From: Nemertoderma westbladi
Taxonomy: Eukaryota > Xenacoelomorpha > Nemertodermatida > Nemertodermatidae
NCBI GenBank assembly: GCA_032718475.1
Contig: JAUCBJ010006528.1
Coordinates: forward strand, 85,661-149,660
Reading direction: 5' to 3'
DNA length: 64,000 nucleotides
Below, piece by piece: positions 61,829-64,000 of the stretch. Within the stretch, counting starts at the first letter, position 1. The number at the start of each line of letters is the position of its first letter. Both the position numbers and the translations under genes were made by a program. Below the pieces are notes generated by a model that saw nothing but the letters and a program-made list of their open reading frames with translations, was not told the DNA's origin and did no database searches.

Positions 61829-62879
61829 CCTGTTCTCCCTTCATGTCGTTGCGTTACGGCGCTAATCAAAAAGTGACCAAAAAAAATTAATTCCAAGTAG
61901 AAATCTTCATTTTCGCAATAAAATACTAACCAAATACTGTATCATTTTTAAAAAAAACATACCAGACATTATTTAGGAAATCAAATACTATCCATAAAAA
62001 TAAAACACGGTAGGCTGCTCTAAGCATCTATATAAACACTGTTAGATTTGATAAGCGCCCAGCCTCACCCACTGCAGATCAAAAATAAATATTATAGAAT
62101 CTTGAGTTCATACCAACATCCCTTCTACCCGGCCACACGATTCTGTTTTCCCATCCCCTCCCCCCCCCCTCCCCAAATCCCCAATCTGAAACCTCAATCC
62201 CCACCCTCAGCAGCTGGAGTCGGACTACACTAGCCTTGCCGCCTTGCGGGCCGGTTGATATTTTTCGCTATGGAGAGCATTATCATATTGTCCTATTTAC
62301 ATTGTATATTTAATACACCGCGTCTCTCACCCCACAACAATTCACTTATTATTATAGCCTTGCTATTGTCCGATTACCACCTGCAACTTACGTAACATTG
62401 GCAAACTTAATTCAGTAATACAATCAAAACTATTCCAATTACTTCGAGTATATTTAAGTACCATTATGTTACATAATATCATATTATGTGTTTAATAATA
62501 ATAATGTAATATAAATAATTATGTTTAAATTCTACTACTGTATATTTGATTTAAAGATTAAATATATACAAATGTTAAAAGGTAAATATTAAATGGAAAA
62601 TTTGCAGAGTAGGATAAATCCACACATGACCAAGACGACAGGTTACTGGGTGACTCCAGACACCATTATTATGGTGCTCATTATTAACAATTATGTGAAT
62701 TAACAACCTAGGCCTATTGTTCAGTACAATACGTAACACATGAGTTATAATTTGAGTAGAATAGTGTAACAGGTAATGAATCAGTACGGATTAGAGTAGA
62801 ATAATTAAAATGATTATTTATACAAAAATTGTAGTTCGGATCATCTTATTTAAAATCATCATCAACAAGTAGCGACCAG
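61829..62879. other. AT-rich flank right of the satellite, no gene supported
   Basis: Unique AT-rich DNA. It holds a C-rich run at 62154-62174 and a perfect 9-bp inverted repeat, ACATAATAT (62471-62479) and ATATTATGT (62481-62489). For the minus-strand exon that ends at 62880, this stretch would hold the 3' UTR. The reverse complement of TTTAAT at 62491-62496 is ATTAAA, a possible but weak poly(A) signal. The 61-codon plus-strand frame at 62048-62233 crosses the C-rich run and is not convincing. Confidence 0.55.
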
Positions 62880-63128
62880 TTAAGTAATCACCAGGGTTAC
62901 CAGTGTCACGATAATCAACATCGTTACCCAGCAACCGTAAACAAGCTGCGGTGCATGGCTGGTGGCGGTGCAACTGAGTTTGTTTGTAGCCGCATCGAGA
63001 GTGAGCTTCGTGGCAGTAAGATCCGTAGCAGAGCTAACGCAAGCCTGATCCATACATAGGTAGCGACTAGTTTCAGGGTTGTAGACTGTCTTCATATCTT
63101 GGCTACAAACGCATTTACTGTCTACCAC
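62880..63128 (-). CDS. Probable 3'-terminal exon of a cysteine-rich, surface-anchored protein (partial)
   Basis: Read on the minus strand, TGTTCCTTCAATTTCAG ends at 63129 and is a good splice acceptor with a pyrimidine tract. The exon follows in phase 0 with GTGGTAGACAGT and runs 82 codons to TAA at 62880-62882. Cysteines lie at exon residues 6, 8, 25, 30, 53 and 66. A C-x-C start followed by spaced cysteines resembles the end of an EGF-like or other small disulfide domain. Residues 32-60 are rich in Ser, Thr and Ala, as in a stalk. Residues 62-82 (LVYGCWVTMLIIVTLVTLVI plus T) are hydrophobic to the very last residue, with no basic cytosolic tail. That fits a GPI-anchor signal better than a standard transmembrane segment. 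The frame extends 6 codons upstream to an ATG, but those codons are the acceptor tract, so the ATG is probably not used. I do not recognise the family. Upstream exons would lie beyond 64000. Confidence 0.5.
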   Translation of the reverse strand: MVDSKCVCSQDMKTVYNPETSRYLCMDQACVSSATDLTATKLTLDAATNKLSCTATSHAPQLVYGCWVTMLIIVTLVTLVIT

Positions 63129-63474
63129 CTGAAATTGAAGGAACACTGTGTTAATGCCGATAACAGGTTAATCAACGTTTTACTTCTCGTGAGAGTTAAT
63201 AATGTAAAGTATAATCTATACCTATAAAAATCAAATTCTCTCTCTCTCTCTCTGTGTGTGTTCGAACTCCTCCAAAACGGGCAGAGGGATTGCGCTGGAA
63301 CTTGGCATGTGTGTATAACTTTAACCAGCGGTCATTATAGGCCACTTTTCGAAAAGTTTATTTCACGTTCGGTACCGGTACTAGGTACCGGTACGTCAGT
63401 AGGCCTATGCCGGTAGCGGGAAATACCGGGTAACATGCCTCGAGCCTCGGGTATTGCCTGCTAGTATTAAATAA
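63129..63474. other. Intron-like region with a TC/TG microsatellite and paired palindromes
   Basis: If the exon at 62880-63128 is real, this is its upstream intron. (TC)n at 63236-63253 runs into (TG)n to 63260. TTCGAACTCCTCCAAAACGG just after looks like the start of a dispersed repeat, which I cannot name. The 10-bp palindrome GTACCGGTAC occurs twice, at 63372-63381 and 63385-63394, three bases apart. Confidence 0.5.
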
Positions 63475-63484
63475 ATTATAAAAT
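63475..63484. repeat. Left target-site duplication of the SINE
   Basis: ATTATAAAAT, identical to 63751-63760. The AT-rich content lowers its weight, but its position fits directly outside the tRNA-like head. Confidence 0.6.
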
Positions 63485-63750
63485 GCCATGTGCGATGTCG
63501 CAGTGTCCGAGTGGATACGGCGCCTGAACTGCTTACACAATAGTGTTTGGTGGCGCAGGTTCGAATCCGACTAAAGGCTGTAGAAATTTCGCACTGTTGT
63601 GTTCCTAGGCAAGACACTTTAGACATTAGTGCCTACGTCAACCCAGCGGTATAATGGGAACCTGGCTTTGCTGGGGTAATGATAATAAAAGCGCTTTGAG
63701 TATGCTGAGCGTAGAAAAGCGCTATATAAATAACCAATATTATTATTATT
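63485..63750 (+). mobile_element. tRNA-derived SINE, apparently full length
   Basis: The head resembles a class II (Ser/Leu-type) tRNA. It starts GTCGCAG at 63497, has an A box TGTCCGAGTGG at 63504-63514 (one mismatch to consensus) and a B box GGTTCGAATCC at 63558-63568. These are internal RNA polymerase III promoter elements. The middle contains GGCAAGACACTTTAGACATT. The 3' part, GCGCTTTGAGTATGCTGAGC followed by AAAGCGCTATATAAAT, forms a stem-like tail, then (ATT)n. This tail type is widespread in invertebrate SINEs and is usually shared with a partner LINE. ATTATAAAAT is present on both sides (63475-63484 and 63751-63760), a 10-bp target-site duplication that partly merges with the ATT tail. 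It lies in the putative intron, opposite to the exon's strand. The short minus-strand frames over it are incidental. Confidence 0.78.
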
Positions 63751-63760
63751 ATTATAAAAT
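63751..63760. repeat. Right target-site duplication of the SINE
   Basis: ATTATAAAAT follows the (ATT)n tail and matches the left copy at 63475-63484. Confidence 0.6.
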
Positions 63761-63810
63761 CTGCTATATACATACATTCAACATGGACATAAAACTGGCA
63801 CACCACTATT

Positions 63811-64000
63811 AGTTAAGTTAAGTAAATCTTTAATGTCGTGGGCGATATCCCCCAGTCGCAACCGGCTTACTCAGAAAAATATACATATTAAATACAGCAC
63901 CGACCATAACAAGAATACAAATAAACAATAATTATATAATTAACGAGACAATACATTAATATTATACAGCCAGCAAAATATAAATAAACTTAGGCGAGAA
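63811..64000 (-). mobile_element. Candidate LINE 3' end, cut by the window edge
   Basis: Read on the minus strand, the segment is a T-rich 3' UTR-like stretch with TTTTTCTGAGTAAGCCGGTT, then a short hairpin region (GGGCGATATCCCCC at 63840-63853 on the plus strand). It ends in ATTAAAGATTTACTTAAC with a 5-bp tandem tail (AGTTA repeated at 63811-63822 on the plus strand). Non-poly(A) LINEs such as CR1/L2-like elements typically end in a hairpin plus a short tandem tail. No protein is visible, since the coding part would lie beyond 64000. The call rests on form only. Confidence 0.35.

Noticed and set aside
62048-62233. 61-codon plus-strand frame, proline-rich
   Set aside because: The prolines come from the C-rich run at 62154-62174. 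There are no splice or domain signals.
63358-63626. Two overlapping minus-strand frames of 60 and 73 codons
   Set aside because: They lie over the SINE and its flank and show no protein-like features.

Overview
This is a non-coding, repeat-dominated window from an invertebrate animal genome. The evidence is the absence of bacterial-type gene packing, a tRNA-derived SINE, non-LTR (LINE) fragments, fold-back DNA elements and a spliced terminal exon. The phylum cannot be fixed. The SINE tail and LINE 3' ends look like those of marine invertebrates (cnidarian, mollusc or invertebrate deuterostome), but that is recall, not a search result.

Layout. (1) 1-306: the right end of a 68-bp tandem repeat that enters from the left. 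(2) 382-528: six copies of a 25-bp repeat. (3) 529-3160: AT-rich DNA with no supported gene. (4) 3167-4046: a fold-back element with inverted ends. (5) 4611-5208: a second inverted-ended element whose left arm carries a roughly 60-bp G tract. (6) 5439-61828: one uninterrupted-looking satellite array of about 56.4 kb, 88% of the window. (7) 61829-64000: unique AT-rich flank with a probable terminal exon of a cell-surface protein on the minus strand, a SINE with target-site duplications in its intron, and a candidate LINE 3' end at the edge.

The satellite is the main object. Its unit is 58 bp, with a 65-bp form made by a 7-bp internal duplication of the GGGAGCG element, and rarer 72-bp and +3-bp (CCTCCT) forms. 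The order of 58/65 forms and point variants acts as a barcode. Comparing positions of rare variants shows that the array was built by nested tandem duplications. I measured offsets of 181, 240, 246, 318, 434, 629, 752, 798, 919, 973, 1652, 1707, 1717, about 2829, 2922, 3127, 4273/4280 and 5956 bp. The common variants at each of the unit's CpG sites are CpG to TpG or CpA, which suggests that the satellite is methylated in the germ line.

The array is broken once, at 38510-38677, by a 168-bp insertion. It encodes the last 41 residues of a LINE reverse-transcriptase protein and is bounded by GAGCAGG repeats. Two paralogous copies of the same stretch lack it, so pre-insertion sites survive inside the array. 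There is no operon-like or enzymatic system here. The window is about satellite growth, mobile-element insertion and one partial gene.
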